Part shown: piece by piece, positions 24,236 to 35,168 of the stretch | How the letters are laid out: each line of letters opens with the position of its first letter | Numbering within the stretch: position 1 is the stretch's first letter | Assembly (NCBI GenBank): GCA_902779085.1 | Contig: CACYZY010000002.1 | Coordinates: 186,001-250,000, forward strand | DNA: 64,000 bases | Source: an uncultured Bacteroidales bacterium | GTDB taxonomy: Bacteria > Bacteroidota > Bacteroidia > Bacteroidales > Bacteroidaceae | Direction: 5' to 3' | Notes under the pieces: generated by a model | What the model saw: only the letters and a program-made list of their open reading frames with translations | Told to the model about the DNA's origin: nothing | Database searches by the model: none | Position numbers and translations under genes: made by a program

Positions 24236-24275
24236 AAATTTAGGGTGTGTACCTCGAGGTACACACCCTAAATTT
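24236..24275. terminator. 40-bp perfect palindrome, bidirectional terminator
   Basis: Two exact 20-base complementary arms centred on CTCGAG, with AAATTTAGGGTGTGTACC on the left arm. It lies between the ends of the DUF389 gene (plus) and GH97 gene (minus, stop 18 bases away), and the flanking arm ends give T-rich tails on both strands. That fits a terminator working in both directions. Confidence 0.85.
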
Positions 24276-24293
24276 ATTACTGAACAACTCCGT

Positions 24294-26264
24294 TTACTGG
24301 ATTTTAGCAGCAAAACCACCGCCAGGTGCCAGGTGTATCTGTAGTCTGTTTTCAGTACTTTGGTTAGTCAACTTAAAGTCTGAACCCTTGCGATCTGCAT
24401 TAACACCATCCTTAAAGAGCTGCATCTGCTTTCCATTTAGAAAAGACAAATCTATTGTAAGGTCGCGAGCTTCACGGTTAGTGATGCCACCCACATACCA
24501 AGTGTTGCCACTACGGCGTGCAGTCACGATATATTCACCCACCTTACCATCAATGATGCGTGTCTCATCCCATACGGTAGGGATTTTTGCGATGAAATCG
24601 GTACATTCTGGTTCCTTCAGGTAATTCGTAGGTGAATCACAAAGCATGTTAAGTGGAGAATCCAGTACCACATACAGACCTAACTGGTGGCAACGTGTAC
24701 CCTGACTCATCGGCTCAGAGTTGAAAGGATGATAGTTCCTGATACCACCATTGAGCATAGCACCCTGGGTATAGTCCATCGGACCAGCTACCTGACGGAT
24801 ATAAGGAATGGTAACATCATACTTCAACTGGTCAGTGCCAGACTCCCATTTCATCTGCTCCAGACCATGCACACCTTCGAAGTTCACCACATTCGGATAA
24901 GTACGGTTCAAGCCAGAAGGTTTGTAGGTTCCGTGGAAGTCTGCTAACATATGGTATTTAGCACAGGTAGCAGCCGCACGATACATAAACTCTGTCATCA
25001 GCTGGTCATCACGATCCATAAAGTCGATCTTGAAGCCCTTTACCCCCATGTCTGAGTAGTGTTTGCACACATTCTCCATATCTCGGTTGAAAGCATAGTA
25101 GCCTGCCCACAGGATAATGCCCACCCCCTTCTGCTTGCCATATTCCACTATACCTTTGAGGTCAATTTCAGGGATGATCTGCAAGAGGTCAGCTTTGAGG
25201 TTTACTGCCCATCCTTCATCTAAGATAACATACTCGATGCCCTTTTGTGAGGCAAAATCAATGTAATACTTATAAGTCTCTGTATTGATACCAGCACGGA
25301 AATCCACGCCTCCAATGTTCCAGTCGTTCCACCAGTCCCACGCCACCTTGCCAGGTTTTACCCAACTATAGTCGGCTACCCTACTCGGTTCGCCCAACTG
25401 ATAGCCCAGCGTACTGGCAGCTATATCTTTGTCTTCTTTTGCCACAATAGCTATTCGCCAAGGGAAAGTACGAGGGCCATTGATCTTGGCAATGAAGTTC
25501 TCACCTTCGCTCACAGGCTCCTGTAACATATTATGCCCACCTTGCTTCATGGTTTTTGGATAAGGAGCGTTGATGCCCTGCATCTTGTCAGAACCTGTAC
25601 CCAAGAGATAAAGACCAGGATAGCTTTCAAGGTTAGTCTCAGTGATACAAACAACACCGTCGTCAGTCTTTACCATTACTGGTAAGAAAGTGAGACGATC
25701 TCTTTTCATATCTTTTACCTTGTATTCACTATAAAGGTTTTCGAATGATGATCCAAACTGAGCAGTGAAGTCACCAGCCTTGTAATCTTCACGGACATAG
25801 GAAGCTATTACGTCATCATCGTCATCAAAATCGAAAGCAGTGTTGTCTTTCTGAATGATAAACGGAGTCTTGCGAGTAGTGATCAAACGATAAGCAATAC
25901 CATCGTTATAGGCACGAAATTCCACACCATAATCACCTTTAAACGTCAGTGTCAGCTCATTATAGTTATCACGCAAATGACGGGCACGATAGAAAGGAGA
26001 AGGAATCATTTGATCAACCTTCTGCGTCTTCTTCGATTTCAGTTTAGGATTTGAACCCCACACTTCGCCAGTAGTCAATGTTACACCGATAGGTGAGTCA
26101 TCCATCACCTCTTCCCCATCTAAAGAAATAGAATAAGTGAGTTGATTGTCCAATGAGATTTCAGCCGTCACCCTGCCATTGGGAGAGGCGATCTTAAATT
26201 CTTTTTGTGCCGATGCGCTCCAAGCAAAGCAGAGCGTCATTGCCACTAATGCAATTTTCTTCAT
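24294..26264 (-). CDS. GH97 family glycosidase
   Basis: An exported 656-residue glycosidase: signal peptide MKKIALVAMTLCFAWSASAQ, an N-terminal beta-sandwich, then a TIM barrel. GH97 members are alpha-glucosidases (inverting, SusB type) or alpha-galactosidases (retaining). Here Asp414 in GFKIDFMDRDDQ falls at the position of the retaining nucleophile (Asp415 in a B. thetaiotaomicron enzyme, from memory), and Glu463 in NFEGVHGLEQ is a candidate acid/base. This hints at the retaining, galactosidase side, but activity is not proved. The GH2 gene lies 12 bases upstream, so both are co-expressed. No SusC/SusD genes are adjacent. Confidence 0.9.
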   Translation of the reverse strand: MKKIALVAMTLCFAWSASAQKEFKIASPNGRVTAEISLDNQLTYSISLDGEEVMDDSPIGVTLTTGEVWGSNPKLKSKKTQKVDQMIPSPFYRARHLRDNYNELTLTFKGDYGVEFRAYNDGIAYRLITTRKTPFIIQKDNTAFDFDDDDDVIASYVREDYKAGDFTAQFGSSFENLYSEYKVKDMKRDRLTFLPVMVKTDDGVVCITETNLESYPGLYLLGTGSDKMQGINAPYPKTMKQGGHNMLQEPVSEGENFIAKINGPRTFPWRIAIVAKEDKDIAASTLGYQLGEPSRVADYSWVKPGKVAWDWWNDWNIGGVDFRAGINTETYKYYIDFASQKGIEYVILDEGWAVNLKADLLQIIPEIDLKGIVEYGKQKGVGIILWAGYYAFNRDMENVCKHYSDMGVKGFKIDFMDRDDQLMTEFMYRAAATCAKYHMLADFHGTYKPSGLNRTYPNVVNFEGVHGLEQMKWESGTDQLKYDVTIPYIRQVAGPMDYTQGAMLNGGIRNYHPFNSEPMSQGTRCHQLGLYVVLDSPLNMLCDSPTNYLKEPECTDFIAKIPTVWDETRIIDGKVGEYIVTARRSGNTWYVGGITNREARDLTIDLSFLNGKQMQLFKDGVNADRKGSDFKLTNQSTENRLQIHLAPGGGFAAKIQ

Positions 26265-26276
26265 AATATGAGCATT

Positions 26277-28103
26277 TTATTCGTTATCTAAAGAGTGAGA
26301 GATGCTTGAGTTCATACGCTTCAGCTGAGCCTCATCGAGTTTAATGACCTTGCGATCATAGGTCATCAAACCGTTCACCTCAATCTCAACATCTGTAGTT
26401 TGTGTATATACAGCAGCTGAGAAGCCCTTAGGGATATAGTCCTTCAGCATCTGCGCATATTTCAGATATTCATCCGTTACCTCTTTTTCAGTATTGAACT
26501 GCACATAACCCCAGTTGCGGTCTGGTTCCCAAATATTCTCTTTGATAACTCGACCAATACCACCATATTCACCCAATACATTTACGCGAGAACCATCATA
26601 CAGATACATGTCTGGTTGTGGATAGTTGTGCAAGTCAAGAATATCACCCACAGGATAGAAGTTTCCACCGCTGGCAGGGTTCACCAAGCGAGAAGGGTCA
26701 TACTGCTTGGTCCACTCTGTAATCTCCTGAGTCTTGAACTGCCCCCAAGCCTCATTGAAAGGAACCCATACAGAAATGCAAGGATAGCTGTAAAGGGCAT
26801 CCATAATCTCTTTCCACTCTTTACGGTAATTAGCTTCACTCTCTGCACTGCGATGCAGTTCAGTATCAGTAAAGTATTCCTTGTTCTGCCAACGAGGATT
26901 TCTATCTCCACTTGGCATATCCTGCCACAACAATATACCCATCTGGTCGCAGTAGGTATACCATCGAGCAGGTTCAACTTTGATGTGCTTGCGAATCATG
27001 TTATAGCCAAAGTCTTTGGTCTTTTGGATATCATACTTCAGAGCCTCGTCAGATGGAGCAGTATAGAGACCGTCAGGCCACCAACCCTGATCCAACGGAC
27101 CATACATGAAGATAGGCTTATTGTTGAGTTGCAGACGCATGATACCATTCTTATCTTTACCAGCAGAGATCTTGCGCATAGCAGCATAGCTGTTTACCTT
27201 ATCTACTTCAACACCATTTTTCAATAAACTTACCTTTACATTATAGAGGAATGGGGAATCAGGTGACCATAATTTGGCATCAGCAGGCATTTGTACCTGT
27301 ACAGGCAGATTGTTTACAGAAGCACCTTCAGCCACTAATTTCTGACCGTCAAACACACTAACCTTAGCCTGATAGCCTTTACCATTCAAACCTTCTGTCT
27401 GAACTTCAACTTGCAATTGATGGTTGTCGATATCAGGAGTAGTCTTCAGATTGGCAATGTGAGCTTCTGTCACAGGCTCCAGCCAAACAGTCTGCCAAAT
27501 GCCGGTTACAGGAGTGTACCAGATACCACTGGGATTATTCACCTGCTTGCCACGTGGTTGATAACCCTTGTCTGTAGGATCCCATACACGTACTGTCAAC
27601 TGATTGGTACCACGAGCATTCAAAGCATCGGTAATATCCAGATAGAATGGGACATAACCTCCTGTATGAGATCCTACACTCATACCGTTTACCCAAACAT
27701 CTGCCTTCCAGTCAACAGCTCCGAAATGCAGCAACACACGTTTGCCTGCCCAGGTTTTAGGCACATCAAAAGTGCGCTGATACCATAATTCTTCTGTTTC
27801 TTTTACACGCTTGGCAACACCTGAAAGCGAGGACTCTATGGCAAAAGGCACAAGAATCTCACCATCCCAACTTTTAGGAGTTGCTTCACCCTTAAGTTTG
27901 ATGGCATAGTTCCATAAACCATTCAAGTTTTTCCAATCAGACCTTTCCATAATGGGACGTGGATATTCTGCCCATACATTTGCAGGAGTTACTTGTTCTG
28001 CCCATGTAGTCTTGATTTTATCACCTGCTGGCTTCCAGCTTTGAGCCAGAGTACATACGGATGTCAGTATAAATACAGACAACCACATCATTGTCTTTTT
28101 CAT
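26277..28103 (-). CDS. GH2 family glycosidase, short form
   Basis: An exported 608-residue enzyme: signal peptide ending TLAQ, then a jelly-roll sugar-binding domain (PRPIMERSDWKNLNGLWNY, WYQRTFDVPKTW, HFGAVDWKADVWVNG), an immunoglobulin-like domain, and a TIM barrel. Candidate catalytic residues are Glu in VPFNEAWGQ (acid/base) and Glu in VLGEYGGIG (nucleophile). It lacks the extra C-terminal domains of long beta-galactosidases. Substrate might be a beta-galactoside or related sugar; not determinable here. First gene of the GH2-GH97 pair, with a -7 box at 28136-28143. Confidence 0.9.
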   Translation of the reverse strand: MKKTMMWLSVFILTSVCTLAQSWKPAGDKIKTTWAEQVTPANVWAEYPRPIMERSDWKNLNGLWNYAIKLKGEATPKSWDGEILVPFAIESSLSGVAKRVKETEELWYQRTFDVPKTWAGKRVLLHFGAVDWKADVWVNGMSVGSHTGGYVPFYLDITDALNARGTNQLTVRVWDPTDKGYQPRGKQVNNPSGIWYTPVTGIWQTVWLEPVTEAHIANLKTTPDIDNHQLQVEVQTEGLNGKGYQAKVSVFDGQKLVAEGASVNNLPVQVQMPADAKLWSPDSPFLYNVKVSLLKNGVEVDKVNSYAAMRKISAGKDKNGIMRLQLNNKPIFMYGPLDQGWWPDGLYTAPSDEALKYDIQKTKDFGYNMIRKHIKVEPARWYTYCDQMGILLWQDMPSGDRNPRWQNKEYFTDTELHRSAESEANYRKEWKEIMDALYSYPCISVWVPFNEAWGQFKTQEITEWTKQYDPSRLVNPASGGNFYPVGDILDLHNYPQPDMYLYDGSRVNVLGEYGGIGRVIKENIWEPDRNWGYVQFNTEKEVTDEYLKYAQMLKDYIPKGFSAAVYTQTTDVEIEVNGLMTYDRKVIKLDEAQLKRMNSSISHSLDNE

Positions 28104-28135
28104 CGCAATTTGTTTTTAAGGTTCAAATATACACA

Positions 28136-28143
28136 CAAAGATA
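28136..28143 (-). promoter_or_regulatory. -7 box of the GH2-GH97 operon
   Basis: Reads TATCTTTG on the minus strand, 32 bases before the GH2 ATG. A possible -33 element (ATTG) is 22 bases upstream, slightly too far. Confidence 0.5.
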
Positions 28144-28248
28144 AATAAAACATATTACATATATGCAATTTGGAAGAAAGAAATTGTTTAGCTCAAATAA
28201 AAATGCAGAAAGAAGAAGCAACATGCATTATTATTCAATAATTTTCCG

Positions 28249-28256
28249 TACCTTTG
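28249..28256 (+). promoter_or_regulatory. -7 box of the DEAD-box helicase gene
   Basis: TACCTTTG, matching TAnnTTTG, lies 31 bases before the ATG at 28288. No clear -33 box. The gap of 184 bases thus carries divergent promoters. Confidence 0.55.
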
Positions 28257-28287
28257 CAGCCCTAAAATCAAGATTAATAGATTATTA

Positions 28288-30252
28288 ATGAAGACTTTCG
28301 AAGAATTGGGCGTTTCGGCTGATATTTGCCGCGCCATTTATGAACTAGGGTTCGTTAACCCTATGCCTGTACAGGAGGAAGTTATCCCTTATTTGCTGAG
28401 CGGTGACGCCGATGTCGTGGCGTTGGCACAGACGGGTACAGGTAAGACGGCGGCATTTGGTCTGCCTGTAATACAAAAACTGGATGTGGACCAGAGAGTT
28501 CCCCAGTCATTGATACTATGTCCTACCCGTGAGTTGTGTTTGCAAATTGCTGGCGATCTGAAAGATTATTCCAAGTATGTAGAAGGCGTTCATGTATTGC
28601 CTGTATATGGAGGTTCATCTATCGAAAGCCAAATACGCTCCTTAAAACAGGGCGTACATATTGTGGTAGCTACCCCTGGTCGTTTGCTTGATCTGATGCG
28701 TCGAGATAAAGTTTCCTTGGCCAACATCAAGAATGTGGTAATGGATGAGGCTGACGAGATGCTTGATATGGGTTTCTCTGAAGATTTGAATGCCATACTT
28801 GAAGCTGTGCCTGAAACCCGTAACACACTAATGTTCTCTGCTACAATGAACAAGGAGATAGAAAAGATAGCAAAGAACTACCTGCATGATGCGAAGGAAA
28901 TAACTATTGGGCGCAAGAATGAAAGTACGCACAATGTGAATCATATTTATTATTGCGTACATGCGAAGGATAAATATGAAACACTTAAACGAATCGTGGA
29001 TTATCATCCAAATATCTATGCCATCATTTTCTGCCGTACTCGTGTAGAGACACAGGAGATAGCAGACAAACTGATGCAGGATGGTTATGATGCTGACAGT
29101 TTACATGGTGAACTTTCACAGGCTGCTCGTGATCTAGTAATGCAGAAATTCCGTTTACGCCACCTGCAATTGTTGGTAGCTACTGATGTAGCAGCTCGTG
29201 GTCTGGATGTAGATGACTTGACCCATGTTATCAACTATGGTCTTCCTGATGATATAGAGTATTACACCCACCGAAGTGGGCGTACAGGACGTGCAGGTAA
29301 GACTGGTACCTCTATTGCTATCATCAACCTTCGTGAAAAGGGTAAGATGCGCAATATTGAGAAGGTGATAGGCCATGAGTTCCAACCTGGAGAAATGCCT
29401 ACTCGCCAGCAGATTTGCAAGAAACAGTTGATGAAGTCTATTGACAACTTAGAAAAAGTGCAGGTGAACGAAGAGGAAATCAACGAGTTTATGCCTGAAG
29501 TGTATCGCAAACTTGACTGGCTGAGTAAAGAAGATGTCCTGAAAAGGGTCGTTTCTGTCGCTTTTAACCGCTTCTTAGATTACTATCGCAATCGTCCTGA
29601 AATTGAAATTGACAATGGTCGTGAGCGTAATAAAGACAAAGAGGGGAAAGTTGGAAAACGTAGCCGCAACCGTTTAGCTGAGGACGGTTTTAGCCGTTTG
29701 TTCATCAATTTGGGACGTACTGACCACCTGAACCCCAAGGTGCTGATGAGTCTTGTTAATGAGCATATCCATGGGAAGGTGGAGATTGGTCGCATTGACG
29801 TGATGCAGAACTTTTCCTTCTTTGAGGTGAGGGAAAATGATGCAGATCGTGTAGTGAGGTTCTTGAATGGTCAGAACTATAAGAATAGAGCCATTACCGT
29901 TGAATTTTCTAACCCAGGTGAAGATGAGGAAAAGCCCCCAAAAACAGATGGGAGAGGTAAGTATGAAAGGAATTCTGATAAGAGGAGTCGTGATAGAAGG
30001 GACGAAAAATCTTCTCATGAGAATCGTCGTACTGCACGAGAGAAAGATAAGGAAGTAGTGAAGCAACTACAGGAAATAAAAGCTGCCAAAAAAGCTGCAA
30101 AGAATAAACCGAGTCGAGAAGAGAGAGGTTATACCAAACCTCGAGGCCGCAAAGATGACTGGATGCAGTTTTTCATGCAAGACAACGATTTGAAAGGTGA
30201 TGCCCCAGATTTCAATGAGGATGGATGGGCAAAAAAGAGCAAGAAGAAATGA
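28288..30252 (+). CDS. DEAD-box RNA helicase with DbpA-type RNA-binding domain
   Basis: A 654-residue ATP-dependent RNA helicase, probably for ribosome assembly or cold-induced RNA unfolding. Motifs are Q (GFVNPMPVQEE), I (AQTGTGKT, 47-54), II (DEAD, 154-157), III (SAT, 185-187) and VI (HRSGRTGRAGKTG, about 332). Residues about 480-560 (FSRLFINLGRTDHLNPKVL ... IGRIDVMQNFSFFEV) form a DbpA/CsdA-type RRM-like domain, and the last 90 residues are a charged, Lys/Arg-rich disordered tail. Such architecture resembles DeaD/CsdA. It is a single gene with a strong terminator at 30254-30287. Confidence 0.95.
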   Translation: MKTFEELGVSADICRAIYELGFVNPMPVQEEVIPYLLSGDADVVALAQTGTGKTAAFGLPVIQKLDVDQRVPQSLILCPTRELCLQIAGDLKDYSKYVEGVHVLPVYGGSSIESQIRSLKQGVHIVVATPGRLLDLMRRDKVSLANIKNVVMDEADEMLDMGFSEDLNAILEAVPETRNTLMFSATMNKEIEKIAKNYLHDAKEITIGRKNESTHNVNHIYYCVHAKDKYETLKRIVDYHPNIYAIIFCRTRVETQEIADKLMQDGYDADSLHGELSQAARDLVMQKFRLRHLQLLVATDVAARGLDVDDLTHVINYGLPDDIEYYTHRSGRTGRAGKTGTSIAIINLREKGKMRNIEKVIGHEFQPGEMPTRQQICKKQLMKSIDNLEKVQVNEEEINEFMPEVYRKLDWLSKEDVLKRVVSVAFNRFLDYYRNRPEIEIDNGRERNKDKEGKVGKRSRNRLAEDGFSRLFINLGRTDHLNPKVLMSLVNEHIHGKVEIGRIDVMQNFSFFEVRENDADRVVRFLNGQNYKNRAITVEFSNPGEDEEKPPKTDGRGKYERNSDKRSRDRRDEKSSHENRRTAREKDKEVVKQLQEIKAAKKAAKNKPSREERGYTKPRGRKDDWMQFFMQDNDLKGDAPDFNEDGWAKKSKKK

Positions 30253-30253
30253 C

Positions 30254-30287
30254 AGAATTATCCCTGCCAAATGGCGGGGATAATTCT
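30254..30287. terminator. Strong bidirectional terminator
   Basis: A 15-bp stem (AGAATTATCCCTGCC with GGCGGGGATAATTCT, one T-G pair) around a 4-base AAAT loop, between the convergent DEAD helicase gene (stop 30252) and yqaA-like gene (stop 30291). T-rich bases follow the stem on the plus strand. Confidence 0.88.
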
Positions 30288-30290
30288 TTA

Positions 30291-30743
30291 TCAGAATACA
30301 GATAGTAAAATACCTATTAGGATAATGTATCTTACTGCTTTGCCTATTGTCATGGCAGTGATAGTGATAGGTAGGTTGCTTCGCATTAATCCCAAAGCGA
30401 CAGCTATGGGACCACCAATGAAAGGCAGAAAGGCAAAGAATGCCATCCAGGCACCTTTCCCTTGCAAAAATTTTTGCGCCTTCAGCACATGCTTTTCCTT
30501 TATATGAAAATATTTTTCTATCCACTCCATTTTTCCTAAGCTACCTAGCCAATAGCAAGTCATACCTCCCATAGTATTGCCAATAGTGGCAGCAATGAGG
30601 ATGCCTATAGGACTCAGTCCTAATGACAGTAGGCCTGTTAGTACTAGTTCAGAACTGAATGGTATAAGGCTACCTGCCAAAAAGGCTGTAAGCAGCATGC
30701 CGATATAGCCCCAGTCTGTCATGAGTTGAATAAAGGCATCCAT
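30291..30743 (-). CDS. YqaA/DedA-family small membrane protein
   Basis: A 150-residue protein of the VTT/DedA group. It has the typical SLIPFSSELVLTGLLSLG re-entrant segment with the conserved Glu, GNTMGGMTCYWLGSLG, and FLPFIGGPIAVALGLMR with the conserved Gly/Pro stretch, plus terminal hydrophobic helices. DedA proteins are linked to lipid scrambling and membrane homeostasis; YqaA itself is not characterised. Last gene of the cysE-to-yqaA series, 3 bases after the preceding membrane protein gene. Confidence 0.85.
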   Translation of the reverse strand: MDAFIQLMTDWGYIGMLLTAFLAGSLIPFSSELVLTGLLSLGLSPIGILIAATIGNTMGGMTCYWLGSLGKMEWIEKYFHIKEKHVLKAQKFLQGKGAWMAFFAFLPFIGGPIAVALGLMRSNLPITITAMTIGKAVRYIILIGILLSVF

Positions 30744-30746
30744 ATT

Positions 30747-32952
<2,206 letters not shown>

Positions 32953-32962
32953 TTATTGAGTT

Positions 32963-35167
32963 TTAGAGGTTATCTTCAAAATATTGAGTCATCTTTTCAT
33001 ACAGATGTACGGCATCCTTGCCTGATACACCATGCTGGTGTCCAGGATATAGGAAGAGGTCGGGTTGTACTTTGGCATCTACACAAGCCTTGATAAAGCC
33101 CAACGTATGCTGAGGTACGCAAGTTCCGTCTTGGTATCCATGCACCATCAGCAGATGTCCCTTCAAGTTACTTGCCAGACTCCGCAGGTTGGTTTCTGCA
33201 TAACCCTCTGGGTTGGTCTGCGGGGTATCCATATAACGTTCTCCATACATTACCTCATACCATTGCCAGTCGATAACTGGTCCACCTGCCACGCCTACTT
33301 GGTAAACGTCATTCAAGCGCAACATCATGCTGGTGGTCATGTGTCCACCAAAGCTCCATCCATGCACACCCATACGGGTCTTGTCAACATAGGGCAGATT
33401 CATTAGGAACTCAGCACCCTTGCGCTGATCCTTGGTCTCTTCCACACCCAAGTGGCGGAAGGTAGCCTGCTCAAATACCAATCCTCGGTTTTCACTTCCA
33501 CGGTTGTCTAAACAGAACATCACATAACCCTTGCTGGCCATGTAAAGCTCCCAAGCACGAGCACCATAACGAATAGAAGCAGAGATGTTTTGTGCATGAG
33601 GACCACCATATACATATGTCACAGCAGGATATTTCTTATTGGCATCGAAGTTTATAGGCTTGATGATACGATAATATAGGTCGGTCACTCCATCTGCAGC
33701 TTTAATGGTGCCCATTTCTATCTGTGGCAAAGCAAAGTCCTTTAAAGGATCTTCTGCCGTCAAAAGGTTGATGGCCTTAGCCAACCCTTTTCCTGTAGTA
33801 TCATATACATCAATCTTGCGGGCAATGGAAGGAGTGGCATAGCTGTCAAACAGATAAGAGCCTGAAGCAGATACCTGTGCCCTATGAACACCCTCGTTGT
33901 CATTCAGCGTAGTCTTTACACCCGTTTTGACATTCACCTTGTAAATATTGGTCTGCAAAGGGGATACCTCTGTAGAGGCGTAGATGATTTCCTTCTTTGA
34001 CTCATTGAATCCCAAGATGTCCTGTACCAACCAGTTGCCTTTTGTCAACTGAATAGTCTTGAAAGACTCCTTGTAAGTTGAGCTCCCAATACTATGCTTC
34101 TCAGGATAAACACTTGTCTGTGTATCCATCAGGTAGAGATGATTGAAGCCATCACGCTCGCTTTGATAAATGAATTTGTTCTGATCCCAAGGCAAGAATA
34201 CGATAGGGTTCTCAGGTTCTACATATTTAGGATGTTCCTCCTCGTAGAACACACCCATCAACTTACCTGTCTGGGCATCGTATTGGCATAACTTAGCATG
34301 ATTCTGATCACGGTTCAGTTCTACAAGCCAGATGCTTTTCTCATCAGGAGCCCAACTGATATTGGTAAAATAGCGGTCAGTAGGGTCACCTGCATCGAGA
34401 TAAATGGTTTTTCCTGATTTTACTTCATAAACGCCAACAGTAACCTTGTGGGAGGTCATTCCAGCCATCGGATAGCGAATTGGAGTAAGTTCTGCTATAC
34501 GGGCATCAATATCTACCAGAGGATACTCGGTTACCATACTTTCATCCATACGGTAAAAAGCCAGCAGATTACCCTTTGGACTCCAGAAGGTGCCCTTGTT
34601 AATGCCGAACTCATTGCGGTGCACACTTTGGCCTACTACAATGCCTTCTGGTTCATCTGTCAGTTGCTTGCCATTGACAAAGAGGTTGTTCTTGATGGTA
34701 TAGGCAATATTGTATCCCTCTTTGCTGAAATCAGCATTAGTCGCTCCTCTTGGCATCTCCTGCTTCGCCACAACAGATTCGCTCTTCCAATCCAAAACGT
34801 AAAAGCCAGTTCGAGTGCGTATAAGCATCTGAGTCTTGCCAGGCCATAACAACTGAACATTTTGCAAAGTAGGCACATTTGCATCTAAATTGTTTTTCTT
34901 CAATAGGGCAGATACTTGCTCGATGGTCAGCAACTCGGTTTCTTTACCATTCTTCAAATCAACGGTTACCATCCTGTCGATCTCAGGCTTTACCAATACG
35001 TCACCCCACCATTGCAGACCATAGATGTTTTCCGCAAAGCGATATGTCTCACCTCCTGGAAGCAAATCGTCTAGGGTTAACGTTTTCAGTTCCTGAGCCA
35101 TAAGATTACCCATTGTTAATGCTGCTGAAATAAGTATAGCTATTCTTTTTAATGCTTTATGTATCAT
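32963..35167 (-). CDS. S9 family prolyl oligopeptidase (DPP IV type)
   Basis: An exported 734-residue serine peptidase. A signal peptide (to about NLMAQ) is followed by the DPP IV N-terminal beta-propeller and a C-terminal alpha/beta hydrolase. The triad is Ser near 606 (GWSFGGH), Asp near 678 (GYQDGTCVPQHT) and His near 709 (GHQHGVSG). Such enzymes remove dipeptides from the N-terminus of peptides with Pro or Ala in position two, acting in the periplasm on dietary or host peptides. Its ATG follows the rlmL-like stop by one base, so co-translation is likely. Confidence 0.93.
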   Translation of the reverse strand: MIHKALKRIAILISAALTMGNLMAQELKTLTLDDLLPGGETYRFAENIYGLQWWGDVLVKPEIDRMVTVDLKNGKETELLTIEQVSALLKKNNLDANVPTLQNVQLLWPGKTQMLIRTRTGFYVLDWKSESVVAKQEMPRGATNADFSKEGYNIAYTIKNNLFVNGKQLTDEPEGIVVGQSVHRNEFGINKGTFWSPKGNLLAFYRMDESMVTEYPLVDIDARIAELTPIRYPMAGMTSHKVTVGVYEVKSGKTIYLDAGDPTDRYFTNISWAPDEKSIWLVELNRDQNHAKLCQYDAQTGKLMGVFYEEEHPKYVEPENPIVFLPWDQNKFIYQSERDGFNHLYLMDTQTSVYPEKHSIGSSTYKESFKTIQLTKGNWLVQDILGFNESKKEIIYASTEVSPLQTNIYKVNVKTGVKTTLNDNEGVHRAQVSASGSYLFDSYATPSIARKIDVYDTTGKGLAKAINLLTAEDPLKDFALPQIEMGTIKAADGVTDLYYRIIKPINFDANKKYPAVTYVYGGPHAQNISASIRYGARAWELYMASKGYVMFCLDNRGSENRGLVFEQATFRHLGVEETKDQRKGAEFLMNLPYVDKTRMGVHGWSFGGHMTTSMMLRLNDVYQVGVAGGPVIDWQWYEVMYGERYMDTPQTNPEGYAETNLRSLASNLKGHLLMVHGYQDGTCVPQHTLGFIKACVDAKVQPDLFLYPGHQHGVSGKDAVHLYEKMTQYFEDNL

Positions 35168-35168
35168 C

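Noticed and set aside
24247-24624. Open frame beginning in the 40-base palindrome
   Set aside because: The palindrome gives the same short start peptide on both strands, and the rest is antisense to GH97; an artefact of the hairpin.
26616-27227. 203-residue plus-strand open frame
   Set aside because: Antisense to the GH2 gene, whose catalytic motifs are intact; a shadow frame.
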